Positions 16,149 through 24,851 of a DNA stretch of 64,000 nt are shown here, piece by piece. Positions within the stretch are counted from its first letter, which is position 1, and each line of letters begins with the position of its first letter. The notes beneath the pieces were generated by a model. It saw only the letters and a program-made list of their open reading frames with translations, did no database searches and was not told the origin of the DNA. Source of the DNA: Bacteroidota bacterium (lineage in GTDB: Bacteria; Bacteroidota; Ignavibacteria; Kryptoniales; JAKASW01); contig JAKAGT010000004.1 in the NCBI GenBank assembly GCA_021825585.1, forward strand, positions 124,001 through 188,000, given 5' to 3'. The position numbers and the translations under genes were made by a program.

Positions 16149-18476
16149 CTATTTAATAACCATTAACTTCTTCACATCACTGAAATTCCCGGCAGTTATT
16201 CTATAAAAATATGCTCCGCTGGGCAAATTGCCCGCATTGAATTCCACTGAATGAGTGCCGGCAGTCTGACGTTCGTTCACCAAAGTCGCCACTTCTCTTC
16301 CAAGGATATCGTACACTTTTAGTGTCACTTGGCTGAGGGCAGACAACTGATAGCTGATGACTGTAGTAGGATTGAACGGATTAGGATAGTTTTGAGACAG
16401 GCCAAAAGAGACTGGTTGAGATGGCCTTTCGGCAATACCTGTAATTTCTCCGTTGACTTGTATGTCGTCGACATATATGGCTCCTCCGGTGAGCAAAGCC
16501 GAGGAAAGACGTTTCACCGCAAACCCGCTCAATGTGCTTGTAGCGGTATCAGACGCTGCCCGCCACATACCTACGAACTTCCAGCCGTACCAGTCTATCG
16601 TGTCGACAGGGACGACTTTCTGCGGCGCAGAGCCGAACACATAGTCAAGCTGATTACCGCTGTCGTCTCCAAACACCCACATCCCAAGAGAATACGAGCC
16701 GCTTACGTCAAATCCCTGAGTGTTCTCAGCTTCACAGATAGCATTGGCATTCGTAGTGTCGAAGGCATACTGAAGACCGCCTGCGTAGTTTCCATCGTAT
16801 TTCTTAGTAGTTTCAAAAGAGAAACTCGTCGAAGCGGTATCAACTCCAATTGTACCCTGGCCAACCGGAGCGAGAGTCCACAGGTTTGAAGGCGACTCAA
16901 AACCTTCTACTATTGAGCCGCCCGAAGCTTCCACGGTGTCAATCTTGAAAGTAGTGGAATACGTCGTCTTCGATTGGTTGCCGTAATAGTCGGTTACACC
17001 CGGAGAAACGGAGGCGGTGTATTTCATTCCGGGCGTAAGGGCAAGCGCCGAACGAAAAGCCGCGAGGGTCAGGTTGTTCGAAGTAACCTGGAACATATCT
17101 CTGGCAAGAGTGATTTTTTTTCCGGTCGAGTCGACGAATGAGAGATGTGATACGACCGAGTTATAATTGACCGGTTTATTAATTATAAACTCGAAGTACG
17201 TATGGGCAACTGAGGTGCCTCCGTTGCTCGGCGAAACAGCCAAGAGTATCGGCGGCAGAGTATCGATGGGAACGGTCGTAAATTCATAAGAAAAAGGCGT
17301 GTCGAAATGTATTCCAAGCAAGGTCGCGGCGGAAGTGTCTATCGTTATCGTGTACTTCGTAGACCAACCGAGGAGTGTATCGGGAGAGAAGGTCCACTCT
17401 GTAAAGTCCGGGTTCATTGTAAGCTTCCCGTTTACCTGCGGACTTACCTTGAAAGCCCCAAAGACGCTTGCCGCGTCCATCGGTGTATTGAAACTGACTT
17501 TGATGCTGTCGTACGCCGGCACATTTGCGATCGCCGATGGCATTGAGATTGAGGCCTGGGGGGTCGGCGGAGGGCCGTTCACCCAACTGGCGGCGTAATC
17601 GCTCCAGTTCATCGATGACATGCCATCGTAGTCCCAAAGGCTCACGCCGACATAACTGACGCTTTGGCACAGGCTGCAGAATTGTTGGATGTCGCCGTAG
17701 TGCATCTGGTAACTGGTCTCGCCCTGACTCTGACTGTTTTCACAACCGATCGGCACAATTGGTTTGATCGCGCTGAGGTAGCCCTGATTTATCCATATCT
17801 GTTCCCATGACTCGAAATCATTTTTCATCGCGTTGAATTCCTGTGACACGGTTGTCGGTCTCAACGCCCAGTAAGCCTGGGGCATGTTGGCATCACAGCT
17901 GCTGAGGAACGTGGTCCAAGGCATCGGTTGACCTGTGACCCTGGCAAACGATGTGAGTGCAACGAAGCTGTTTGGATGAACCGTTCTGACGGCGCTCAAA
18001 TATTGAGCCGCGACTGCGGTCATGCCGGACGCTTCAAACTCCGCTTCTGCATCGATAATGAATCCATCTATGCCGGGTATGTCGAGTATCCCGTTTGTAA
18101 CATCGGCCTCAGTTGCCAGGGTACCGGTACCACTCCACATGCTCTTGCCATATACATACTGCCAGCCGTAAACTTTTATTCCGTTGTTGTGAAAGGTGTC
18201 TATTACGCTTGCAAACCCGCCATACTGCGAAGCCCAGGAATAAAGATTTTCGCCGGGTCTGTCCCAGGGACTGTTGCTGTCTCCCAATTTCACTGCGACC
18301 CAGGTAACACCCGCCGACTTCAGCCTGGAAATAACCGTATCTAAGTTTCCGTTTTCTTCCGTCCAGATTTGCCAAATCCACATGCCTTTGCCAGTAGTAG
18401 GTATCGCCGCATAAGCTGAAAGGGTTTGGAATAGTAGGAAGGATAGAAGCAAACTAAATGTTCGTAGCGATCGCAT
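16149..18476 (-). CDS. Secreted TIM-barrel (glycosidase-like) protein with Big_5 and T9SS sorting domains
   Basis: About 775 aa from the ATG at 18476, which has AGAGG six bases upstream; the GTG at 18491 is the track start. A signal peptide is followed by a barrel-like domain (about residues 30-310; GKGMWIWQIW, GVTWVAVKLGD, DGFIIDAEAEFE, MPQAYWALRP). This resembles GH-like or glycosidase-homologue proteins without matching a family I can name. Two Big_5 domains (about 310-515), a carbohydrate-binding-like beta-sandwich (about 525-690) and a T9SS type A sorting domain follow. The FIIDAEAEFE strand supplies possible catalytic acids. Activity is unproven. Confidence 0.82.
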   Translation of the reverse strand: MRSLRTFSLLLSFLLFQTLSAYAAIPTTGKGMWIWQIWTEENGNLDTVISRLKSAGVTWVAVKLGDSNSPWDRPGENLYSWASQYGGFASVIDTFHNNGIKVYGWQYVYGKSMWSGTGTLATEADVTNGILDIPGIDGFIIDAEAEFEASGMTAVAAQYLSAVRTVHPNSFVALTSFARVTGQPMPWTTFLSSCDANMPQAYWALRPTTVSQEFNAMKNDFESWEQIWINQGYLSAIKPIVPIGCENSQSQGETSYQMHYGDIQQFCSLCQSVSYVGVSLWDYDGMSSMNWSDYAASWVNGPPPTPQASISMPSAIANVPAYDSIKVSFNTPMDAASVFGAFKVSPQVNGKLTMNPDFTEWTFSPDTLLGWSTKYTITIDTSAATLLGIHFDTPFSYEFTTVPIDTLPPILLAVSPSNGGTSVAHTYFEFIINKPVNYNSVVSHLSFVDSTGKKITLARDMFQVTSNNLTLAAFRSALALTPGMKYTASVSPGVTDYYGNQSKTTYSTTFKIDTVEASGGSIVEGFESPSNLWTLAPVGQGTIGVDTASTSFSFETTKKYDGNYAGGLQYAFDTTNANAICEAENTQGFDVSGSYSLGMWVFGDDSGNQLDYVFGSAPQKVVPVDTIDWYGWKFVGMWRAASDTATSTLSGFAVKRLSSALLTGGAIYVDDIQVNGEITGIAERPSQPVSFGLSQNYPNPFNPTTVISYQLSALSQVTLKVYDILGREVATLVNERQTAGTHSVEFNAGNLPSGAYFYRITAGNFSDVKKLMVIK

Positions 18477-18505
18477 TTCAAACCTCTTCACGTTTTCGCA
18501 AGAGC

Positions 18506-19165
18506 CTATTTCGTTACAGAAAAGGACCTGAGTATCTCGTTGAAACTCCTGACATAGCTGTTTGTTGTGTCGTGCAACGCGCCTATCAATCTGGCCCTTA
18601 TCTGTTCCTCCGGGATCGGGCTGCCGTTTACGATCTCTCCGGGCTTCGGAGTGAAAAAATCATGCTCGAGCGATACTACGTAGTATTGCCCGTTGTGCAG
18701 AGCATAGCAATTGATGACGGTTTCCCACTGGCCCATTCCTGCGTAGACTGCCCAGTAATCCCGCGCAAACTCAAGCCCGTTGACATTAACTGAATCTCCC
18801 TGCACGCGATCCGACGCGGTCACCGCACTGCTCCCTTGTTCGAAGTAGTATCGCCCACCATAGGTACCAGGGAGATAAACAAACGGCTGTTGAGCGACAA
18901 AGATATGCACCCTGCTCCCATTGCTCGTCTGGTCTGCCGAAGAAGGCAGATTTATCACAAACTCACCCGTGCTGCGTTGAACCAACGTCCCCTGATATTG
19001 AACCTTAAACCCATAAGCCTGATCCGAATACACGTTGAAACGCACACTGCCGGACTCTTTGTTCTGTCCGGACGGAGATTCGGTTCCTTCGGATGCCACC
19101 GCCGCCGTTTCGGACAACAATACGATCATGCTGCCCGCAACGCATAGAAGTCTGGTCCACTTCAT
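18506..19165 (-). CDS. Exported protein of unknown function
   Basis: A 219-aa protein with a signal peptide (MKWTRLLCVAGSMIVLL). The mature part starts with a YSDQAYGFKVQY block, a pattern seen in PsbP/DUF1795-like proteins where a Y-x-N/D-x-x-x-GF motif opens the fold. I would not assign the family from this alone. It lacks a sorting domain, so it is probably periplasmic. It lies 30 bases upstream of the TIM-barrel gene on the same strand and is likely co-transcribed with it. Confidence 0.7.
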   Translation of the reverse strand: MKWTRLLCVAGSMIVLLSETAAVASEGTESPSGQNKESGSVRFNVYSDQAYGFKVQYQGTLVQRSTGEFVINLPSSADQTSNGSRVHIFVAQQPFVYLPGTYGGRYYFEQGSSAVTASDRVQGDSVNVNGLEFARDYWAVYAGMGQWETVINCYALHNGQYYVVSLEHDFFTPKPGEIVNGSPIPEEQIRARLIGALHDTTNSYVRSFNEILRSFSVTK

Positions 19166-19264
19166 TGGTCTTGCCTCAGTCTTTCGTTTTGCTTCATTGA
19201 AAATTTCATCCCATCACCCCCGTGATAACCGCAATCTTCCAAGCTGCGTAAAAGACTCCTTTGT

Positions 19265-19291
19265 CCCCCTCTCTAATTCGTAGAGAGGGGG
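19265..19291. terminator. Strong hairpin downstream of the beta-helix-like gene
   Basis: An 11-bp perfect stem (CCCCCTCTCTA with its complement) with a 5-nt loop lies about 20 bases after the stop of the 19313-21004 gene. No clear T-run follows on the minus strand, so it could be a Rho-independent terminator with a poor tail or a 3'-end stabiliser. Confidence 0.5.
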
Positions 19292-19312
19292 AAACCCAAG
19301 GAGGTAGTAAAA

Positions 19313-21004
19313 TTACTTCATCAAGATCATTTTCTTGGTCATCGTAAGTCCATCGGGCATTGTCATAGAATAGAAGTAGACACCGGAAGCAAATCTACTG
19401 GCGTTGAACGTAACAGAGTGCTGTCCTGCAGCTTCGACGCCGTTTACAAGCGTGGCAACTTCTTCTCCGAGAACATCATATACTATGATGGAAACCTTTC
19501 CCATCTCTTTCAAGGAATAATCTATCCTCGTCGTCGGGTTGAACGGATTAGGATAGTTCTGTGACAAAGAATAGCTAGACGGCACTTGCTGCACGGTCGG
19601 GGTCTTGACAGCGGTCAGCTCAAATTTCGACAACTGACTCGGGAACCAGTTAAGATCACCCAAAGCGAGACCATCGGTGCCTGCGCTTTGAAGAGATGTG
19701 TTGGAGTAGGCCAGACTATAGGTAAGCGGCCAAACCGGAGGGTAAGGTCCATTTTCTCCGGCAGCGATGTTACTTGGAGGAATGTACCACCACAAATACG
19801 TTCCCAGGCCACCTGTACGGGTGAGATATACGTAATTGAGCAAGGTGTCTATCTGACTCAACGCAGAGGATGGGAACCCTGGATCAACACTATCGTTACC
19901 GGCTGCGTTGAAATGAGGCCACATCGTCTTGTCATTGAACATGGTATAAGTTCGGCTATTCATCCAGTTTGGAGGCGTTAAATGATTCGCTGCTGAAGCC
20001 GTATCGTTCACATTAGTCCAGAAAGTCGTAATAGCGCTCGGCCAAAAGTATGCGTTGTTCTCCACATTGATATGCCTGTCTGACTCAGTCAGGTGATAAT
20101 CGGCGCCGACATTCGACAGCGTATCAAAACTGATTGTCGAGGAAGGCAGGCCGTCCCAATCGAACCATCCACCCTGTATCTCAATTTGCCGCTGACCCTC
20201 TGCAAGCGCACCGTAGAAGATATTGTCCTTGATGTCGCCATTGATAAGCTGCGGCAGGAAGAACGGATTCACGGCAGTCAAAAATACGGTGTTATGCTCA
20301 AAGCGAGTGTATTGATTATAGTAAGTTTCGACGAGCGCATAGGAATTATTACAAAAAAGTGTATTATTGACCATCCATATCGTATCCGATGTAGTGCTGC
20401 CTTCCTGCGCCATCGCCTGTCCCAGGAACCACCCCGTATGGCTCATGTTGTTTTGAAAAATGCAGTTCGTTATAAAGTAGCTATTCCGTTTGCCACCACC
20501 GCTAACAGCCTGATACCACCATCCATCAAACACACAACTGTCGGTTCTGAAGACGGCATCGCTGTCACCTGAAACGTTAAGGCAAATTGACCCTGCAAGC
20601 TGCTCATCTGGCCGGACACCCGACATATAAAGACGTTTGAGGGTAACATTGCCGTGGGTGACATTAATGAAATGATTCGGCGACGAGCCGTCAGAAAGGA
20701 TGGCGGGGACGATCTCTGGCGGGGTATTGTTTCCGCTGGCCGGGGGTGCAACAATCGTCAAGTTATAGTTCGCGTTGATCGCTCCGGTGAAATAATAAAG
20801 TGAGTCGTCATACAACTTGTAGACGGCATTGGGATGCGCTCTCTGACCATTAGTCAAAGTATCACCCTGGATAAAGTTGTTAACATTGCCTACCGGTGTT
20901 GCGTTGACGTAGATAGTGTCAGCTGTCTGAGCAAAGGACTGAATCGGCTCAGTGAAAAGAGCTACCATTGCACCTAAGAACAGCAACGTAAAAATCTTTC
21001 TCAT
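19313..21004 (-). CDS. Beta-helix-like secreted protein with T9SS sorting domain (copy A)
   Basis: About 563 aa from the ATG at 21004, chosen because AAGGAG lies 7 bases upstream and a clean signal peptide (MRKIFTLLFLGAMVALF) follows. The track start at 21061 adds 19 residues with no such support. The body has successive short strands of the type FINVTHGNVTLKRLYMSG and SYFITNCIFQNN, suggesting a right-handed parallel beta-helix (pectate-lyase-like). A T9SS type A sorting domain ends it. The protein at 36169-37920 is a full-length paralogue, and each follows a paralogous TonB-dependent receptor. This suggests a surface protein that works with that receptor, perhaps on a polysaccharide. Confidence 0.82.
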   Translation of the reverse strand: MRKIFTLLFLGAMVALFTEPIQSFAQTADTIYVNATPVGNVNNFIQGDTLTNGQRAHPNAVYKLYDDSLYYFTGAINANYNLTIVAPPASGNNTPPEIVPAILSDGSSPNHFINVTHGNVTLKRLYMSGVRPDEQLAGSICLNVSGDSDAVFRTDSCVFDGWWYQAVSGGGKRNSYFITNCIFQNNMSHTGWFLGQAMAQEGSTTSDTIWMVNNTLFCNNSYALVETYYNQYTRFEHNTVFLTAVNPFFLPQLINGDIKDNIFYGALAEGQRQIEIQGGWFDWDGLPSSTISFDTLSNVGADYHLTESDRHINVENNAYFWPSAITTFWTNVNDTASAANHLTPPNWMNSRTYTMFNDKTMWPHFNAAGNDSVDPGFPSSALSQIDTLLNYVYLTRTGGLGTYLWWYIPPSNIAAGENGPYPPVWPLTYSLAYSNTSLQSAGTDGLALGDLNWFPSQLSKFELTAVKTPTVQQVPSSYSLSQNYPNPFNPTTRIDYSLKEMGKVSIIVYDVLGEEVATLVNGVEAAGQHSVTFNASRFASGVYFYSMTMPDGLTMTKKMILMK

Positions 21005-21139
21005 ACGAGTTCTCCTTAAGGTTTGATTTCTTGTTACGTGCAACTCAAACTTGTTTTCCATCCCACGGATCTTCTTGGGCTGGTACTATTCCTACCAATT
21101 AGCTTATTCGCGGTCCTCAATCACCTCCTTGTCGCTCTC

Positions 21140-21181
21140 GATGGAAGAACCCGGCATGCTTTAACAGCCGGTTCTTCCATC
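21140..21181. other. Intercistronic hairpin between receptor and beta-helix gene
   Basis: A 15-bp stem with one bulged base (GATGGAAGAACC arm and its complement) encloses an 11-nt loop. It lies in the 272-base spacer between the TonB-dependent receptor and the downstream beta-helix-like gene, both on the minus strand. No T-run follows, so an mRNA processing or stability element that sets differential expression of the pair is as likely as a terminator. Confidence 0.5.
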
Positions 21182-21276
21182 CTCATCCAGAGGGATAACC
21201 TTATCTTCAATCTTGTGGATCCACAAAGACGCCGCTACCTTCCTCCGGTTTTCTTTTTATTGCTCCGAAATCACAA

Positions 21277-24180
21277 TTATAACGTCCAACGCAGTCCCAG
21301 GTCGGCGGCTGTGCCGTAATCCTGCTCACTCGAGGGGAAACTGGATCCCTGGTTTATGCTGATATCGTTCTCTCCGTTCAGGTTCGTGATATCAAAGTAT
21401 ACCTGCAGTGCCGACCACGGAAGGTCCTGCTTTGCCGACAGATCCCACCGCACGTAGTTGGCCGTGTTAGCCCGGAGCTCTGGCCAGAAACTCTCCCCTG
21501 TGAAGACGTTCGACTGGTAGATCATTGAGACGCGAATCGAAAAGCCTTGATAGTCATATCCGAGTGCAAGATTTGCGATGTCGTTGGGTTGATCGATTAG
21601 CCGGTCAGTGTAAAATGTGTCGGACTCAGTCTTTTGGAATTTAGGGAAGTAAACTGTTTTCAAAGTTGCCAGGGGATATTTAGCACTTGAGAAAATATGA
21701 GTATAGTTCGCGGACAAAACCAATCCAGAGAGGGGGCCAGGCAAATACCAGAAGTGAGTTTGCCAATCAAGCTCTACACCATAATCATTAACCGGATAAG
21801 GGTTATTAATGTAAGTGTAGATCGGTTCACCCACTGTACTACTGGGGATTCCCGGATAGTTCGACGCGTTGATCACATACCTCGAAACCGGAAATATCAG
21901 ATTCTTGATGTGTTTCAGGAAACCGTCCACAGAGAAAAGTCCTATCGTGTTGTCATACGCCGATAAAACCACATCATAGTTCGCTGATTGACCGGGCTTC
22001 AGCGCGTAGTTGTTCCACGTAACAGACCCGATCCCAACGTCGATCCATGGCACTATTGCCCTATAACTGGGATAGGCGAGTGTGTTGGTATAAGCTAAGT
22101 GCACTTGGAACCATGACAAAGGTTTGTATATCAAATGCACCATTGGAAGCCAGTAACCATGGGATTCATCCATGGTCGTGTCGTGAAAGACATAACTGTA
22201 TCGCGATGTGGAAGTCTCAATCCCCCGCGGAGCAGTGTAAGAAGTTTGCAAATTCTGATACCGGACGCCGGGCAAAAACGTGAAGGTCGGGCCAATGTTT
22301 AGCGTATACATGGCGTAACCAGCACTCTCGTATTCGTTTCCGGAATAGTTGTACGTGTTTGATGCCCAGCTATTATGCGCCCAGGCTTCGAGAGTTCCAT
22401 ATTTTTGTGCTATGTTCAACACCTGCCATATCATGCCCATATTTGTCGGCGCCCCCATGGTATACTGTCCTCCAAGGAACTTCCCGTACTTGAAGTTTGG
22501 ATCCTCAAAGACCGAGAGCGGAAGATTCTGTGAACCCGTAGAATTGATGTTGTACGGAGATTGCGCCATCCACGGGTATGCGTTGATGATAGCCTGGCGC
22601 ACGTTCTGCCCGCTCGATAGATTAAGAACACCATCGCCTTGATTGTAGTCATAGGACCTGATCGTATACGTGTACATCCCTCCGAACTTCAGCGCACTCG
22701 TAACCTGATCCGAGAAATTGATATGCGATAGAAAATCCACTGAACCCGTGAATTCCCTGTCCCTCGAAAAGTTATTGTAATTCGTGAGAGTATAAAGATA
22801 CGCTTGAGACAGATTATTCTGCGTCAAACCCGGTATCTGCTCTGGATTTAAACTTTGATCGTTTGCTATTCCCACCGTCTCCTGAAGGAAACTCACCGAC
22901 AGGTCGTTGGGATCATGACTCTCCGAATACGAGTGTGAAAGTTTTGCATCCACACTGATAAATGGAAAAGATTTTTGAACCTCAAGAAGGTTCGTGATCA
23001 CGTTCAGGTAGTTTCGTGATTGTGTGGTCCCATAGGAATGACTATCACTGGAGACGCCATAACTCTCCCCGCGGTTCATGTTTTTCGTATCGCTTGTGCT
23101 GACAAAATTCATGAAATCTATTTTCCCCTCAGGCATCCGGTAATCCATCACAACGGTTGCGCCGTAGCGCTGTCTGTTGCTTAACACGTCATTAAGATTC
23201 ATCGCACTGAGAAGTACAGGATTTACCTGGTTGAGCTTAGGACCATTCAAGTAGTAAGATGCGCCAAATGCGTTCGATGTAAGGTCCACTCTCTCGGCAG
23301 TCGCCTCAGCGAAAACACCGAAGCGATCCGATAGAAACCGTTGTTCACCACTGGCGACAAATTTGTAATTGTTATATGTGTTATCCAGGTTGTCGTATCC
23401 ACCCTGACCAGTCAAATTGACCTTTAGCTTCCCGTTTGTGTTTTGCGCTTCTCTCAAACTGAAATTTACTACCCCTCCAATCACAGCAGCGTCCATGTCC
23501 GGCGTGATCGCCTTGGTAACCTGAATCCCTCCGAGCATACTCGATGATATCATGCTCAGGTTCGTCCCACGGTCACCTGCATCTGTGGCCGGGATCTGCA
23601 CTCCATCGATCAGTACCTCGTTGTACTGCGGTGCAAGCCCGCGTATCACGACAAATGCGGCCTCTCCTCCTTGTCTAACAAGAGAGATACCCGGAAGTCT
23701 TCCCACCGATTCCGCAGCGTTTGCATCCGGCAGTTCCCGAATCTTCGCGGCAGATACCACATTCTCTATCTTGTTCGAAGAAAGCTGCTGATTGATAGCG
23801 CTATTCTGACCCTCAGCCTGTGCGGTAACCACGACAGTCTTGCCCTGAATACCTACAGCCTTTAATTTGAAGTCCTCTGTCAGGCTCTCACCCTCCTTGA
23901 CATGAATGACTTTTTCTTCCGGCTCGTAACCAATATAGGCAGCACGAATAGTATAAGTGCCGGCAGGCACGTTCTGGATCACGTACCTACCATTAATATC
24001 CGTTGATGCTCCCAAGCTGGTACCCTTGAGCATTACATTGCCTCCGGGAAGCGGATCGCCGGTCTGGGCATCTCTCACGTGCCCTTGAATACTTGAAGCT
24101 GCTGCCAAGACGTTAGTGCTCACCAAGGTAACAACCGCTGCTACGAAAATAGCGAGACCATAAACGAATTTTTTGTGCAT
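21277..24180 (-). CDS. TonB-dependent receptor (copy A)
   Basis: About 967 aa from the ATG at 24180, which has GGGAG six bases upstream; the track start at 24198 is a TTG. A signal peptide is followed by a carboxypeptidase-regulatory-like domain (about residues 30-110; GDPLPGGNVMLKGTSLGAST), then a plug domain (about 130-240; ELPDANAAESVGRLPGISLV, VVIRGLAPQYNEVLIDG) and a 22-strand-type barrel ending in an aromatic-rich strand (LGLRWTL). The plug resembles TonB_Xanth_Caul-type receptors that take up carbohydrates. No SusD partner is present. It imports an unknown substrate across the outer membrane. Paralogous to 32961-35966. Confidence 0.92.
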   Translation of the reverse strand: MHKKFVYGLAIFVAAVVTLVSTNVLAAASSIQGHVRDAQTGDPLPGGNVMLKGTSLGASTDINGRYVIQNVPAGTYTIRAAYIGYEPEEKVIHVKEGESLTEDFKLKAVGIQGKTVVVTAQAEGQNSAINQQLSSNKIENVVSAAKIRELPDANAAESVGRLPGISLVRQGGEAAFVVIRGLAPQYNEVLIDGVQIPATDAGDRGTNLSMISSSMLGGIQVTKAITPDMDAAVIGGVVNFSLREAQNTNGKLKVNLTGQGGYDNLDNTYNNYKFVASGEQRFLSDRFGVFAEATAERVDLTSNAFGASYYLNGPKLNQVNPVLLSAMNLNDVLSNRQRYGATVVMDYRMPEGKIDFMNFVSTSDTKNMNRGESYGVSSDSHSYGTTQSRNYLNVITNLLEVQKSFPFISVDAKLSHSYSESHDPNDLSVSFLQETVGIANDQSLNPEQIPGLTQNNLSQAYLYTLTNYNNFSRDREFTGSVDFLSHINFSDQVTSALKFGGMYTYTIRSYDYNQGDGVLNLSSGQNVRQAIINAYPWMAQSPYNINSTGSQNLPLSVFEDPNFKYGKFLGGQYTMGAPTNMGMIWQVLNIAQKYGTLEAWAHNSWASNTYNYSGNEYESAGYAMYTLNIGPTFTFLPGVRYQNLQTSYTAPRGIETSTSRYSYVFHDTTMDESHGYWLPMVHLIYKPLSWFQVHLAYTNTLAYPSYRAIVPWIDVGIGSVTWNNYALKPGQSANYDVVLSAYDNTIGLFSVDGFLKHIKNLIFPVSRYVINASNYPGIPSSTVGEPIYTYINNPYPVNDYGVELDWQTHFWYLPGPLSGLVLSANYTHIFSSAKYPLATLKTVYFPKFQKTESDTFYTDRLIDQPNDIANLALGYDYQGFSIRVSMIYQSNVFTGESFWPELRANTANYVRWDLSAKQDLPWSALQVYFDITNLNGENDISINQGSSFPSSEQDYGTAADLGLRWTL

Positions 24181-24442
24181 CTTGTTCTCCCTTGTCAATT
24201 AATTCCTACAAAAAAATCCCTGCATTGTTTACGTGCTGCGTGGTGTATCCAATATTTGATCCCAATCTTATCTTAAGACTCAAGAGTGCCAACAAGCTTG
24301 GTGTGAAATGGATTTGATTCAGAAGGGTAAAAACCGTAATCAATGTGCTCTTTGCAACTCCTACTTTTCCGAAAAGTAATATTTCGATTATTTCTGATTA
24401 TGTCAAGATGTCACGGCTCTTTTTTTTCAGATTAATTGCTGC

Positions 24443-24562
24443 GATTCATCGTAACCCCTCACTTATGGTTTCTCGCTAAGCGAACCGCTCGTCAACATTT
24501 CTTTGCGTTCTTGGCGCCTTTGCGAGAGAAATAACCCTTTCAGTGAGGCATTACGATTCATC
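24443..24562. repeat. MITE/REP-like imperfect palindrome in the divergent spacer
   Basis: The 671-base spacer between divergent receptors holds a palindromic block of about 120 bp. Its outer arms (ATTCATCGTAACCCCTCACT on the left, the complement of AGTGAGGCATTACGATTCAT on the right) match at about 17 of 22 positions. An inner pair, TTTCTCGC and GCGAGAGAAA, flanks GCG-rich text. It contains no ORF, and the track ORF 24596-24817 is not supported. It looks like a mobile palindromic repeat. The rest of the spacer holds only the promoter listed separately. Confidence 0.5.
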
Positions 24563-24801
24563 CCGACGGACGCTTGACATCAAGAAGAGAAAGAGTTAAT
24601 ATCTTGTGTCAGCGTGGTGGACCAATCTCAAATGTTTTCCGCACGCGTCGGACGATAAAGTTGTGTAAAGGAGGTTTGCGGTATTCGCGGCCTGAAAGAG
24701 ACTTTGCCGATCCTGTTTGTCTTTTCTGCTTGAAGTCGTGCAAGTTTTAATTCTCCTGTAAGCAGACTTACCGCAATTCCTCACCTTTTTGACAGACGTC
24801 T

Positions 24802-24831
24802 TTGTCATTTCGTGCAAATGAAATCTATACG
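24802..24831 (+). promoter_or_regulatory. Predicted promoter for the 24852 receptor operon
   Basis: TTGTCA and TATACG are separated by 18 bases, ending 20 bases before the ATG. The whole leader from CTTTGTC to CCTACAAAGG is about 80 percent identical, without gaps, to the leader of the receptor at 32961. That conservation between two receptor genes is the main support. Confidence 0.5.
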
Positions 24832-24851
24832 CCTACAAAGGAGGAAGTTGC

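Noticed and set aside
21077-21135. Small ORF after AAGGAGGTGATTG in the receptor/beta-helix spacer
   Set aside because: The only start is a TTG three bases from the ribosome-binding site, and the peptide has no distinctive composition.
24596-24817. 73-aa ORF in the divergent receptor spacer
   Set aside because: It overlaps the predicted promoter region of the 24852 gene and has no ribosome-binding site or family.
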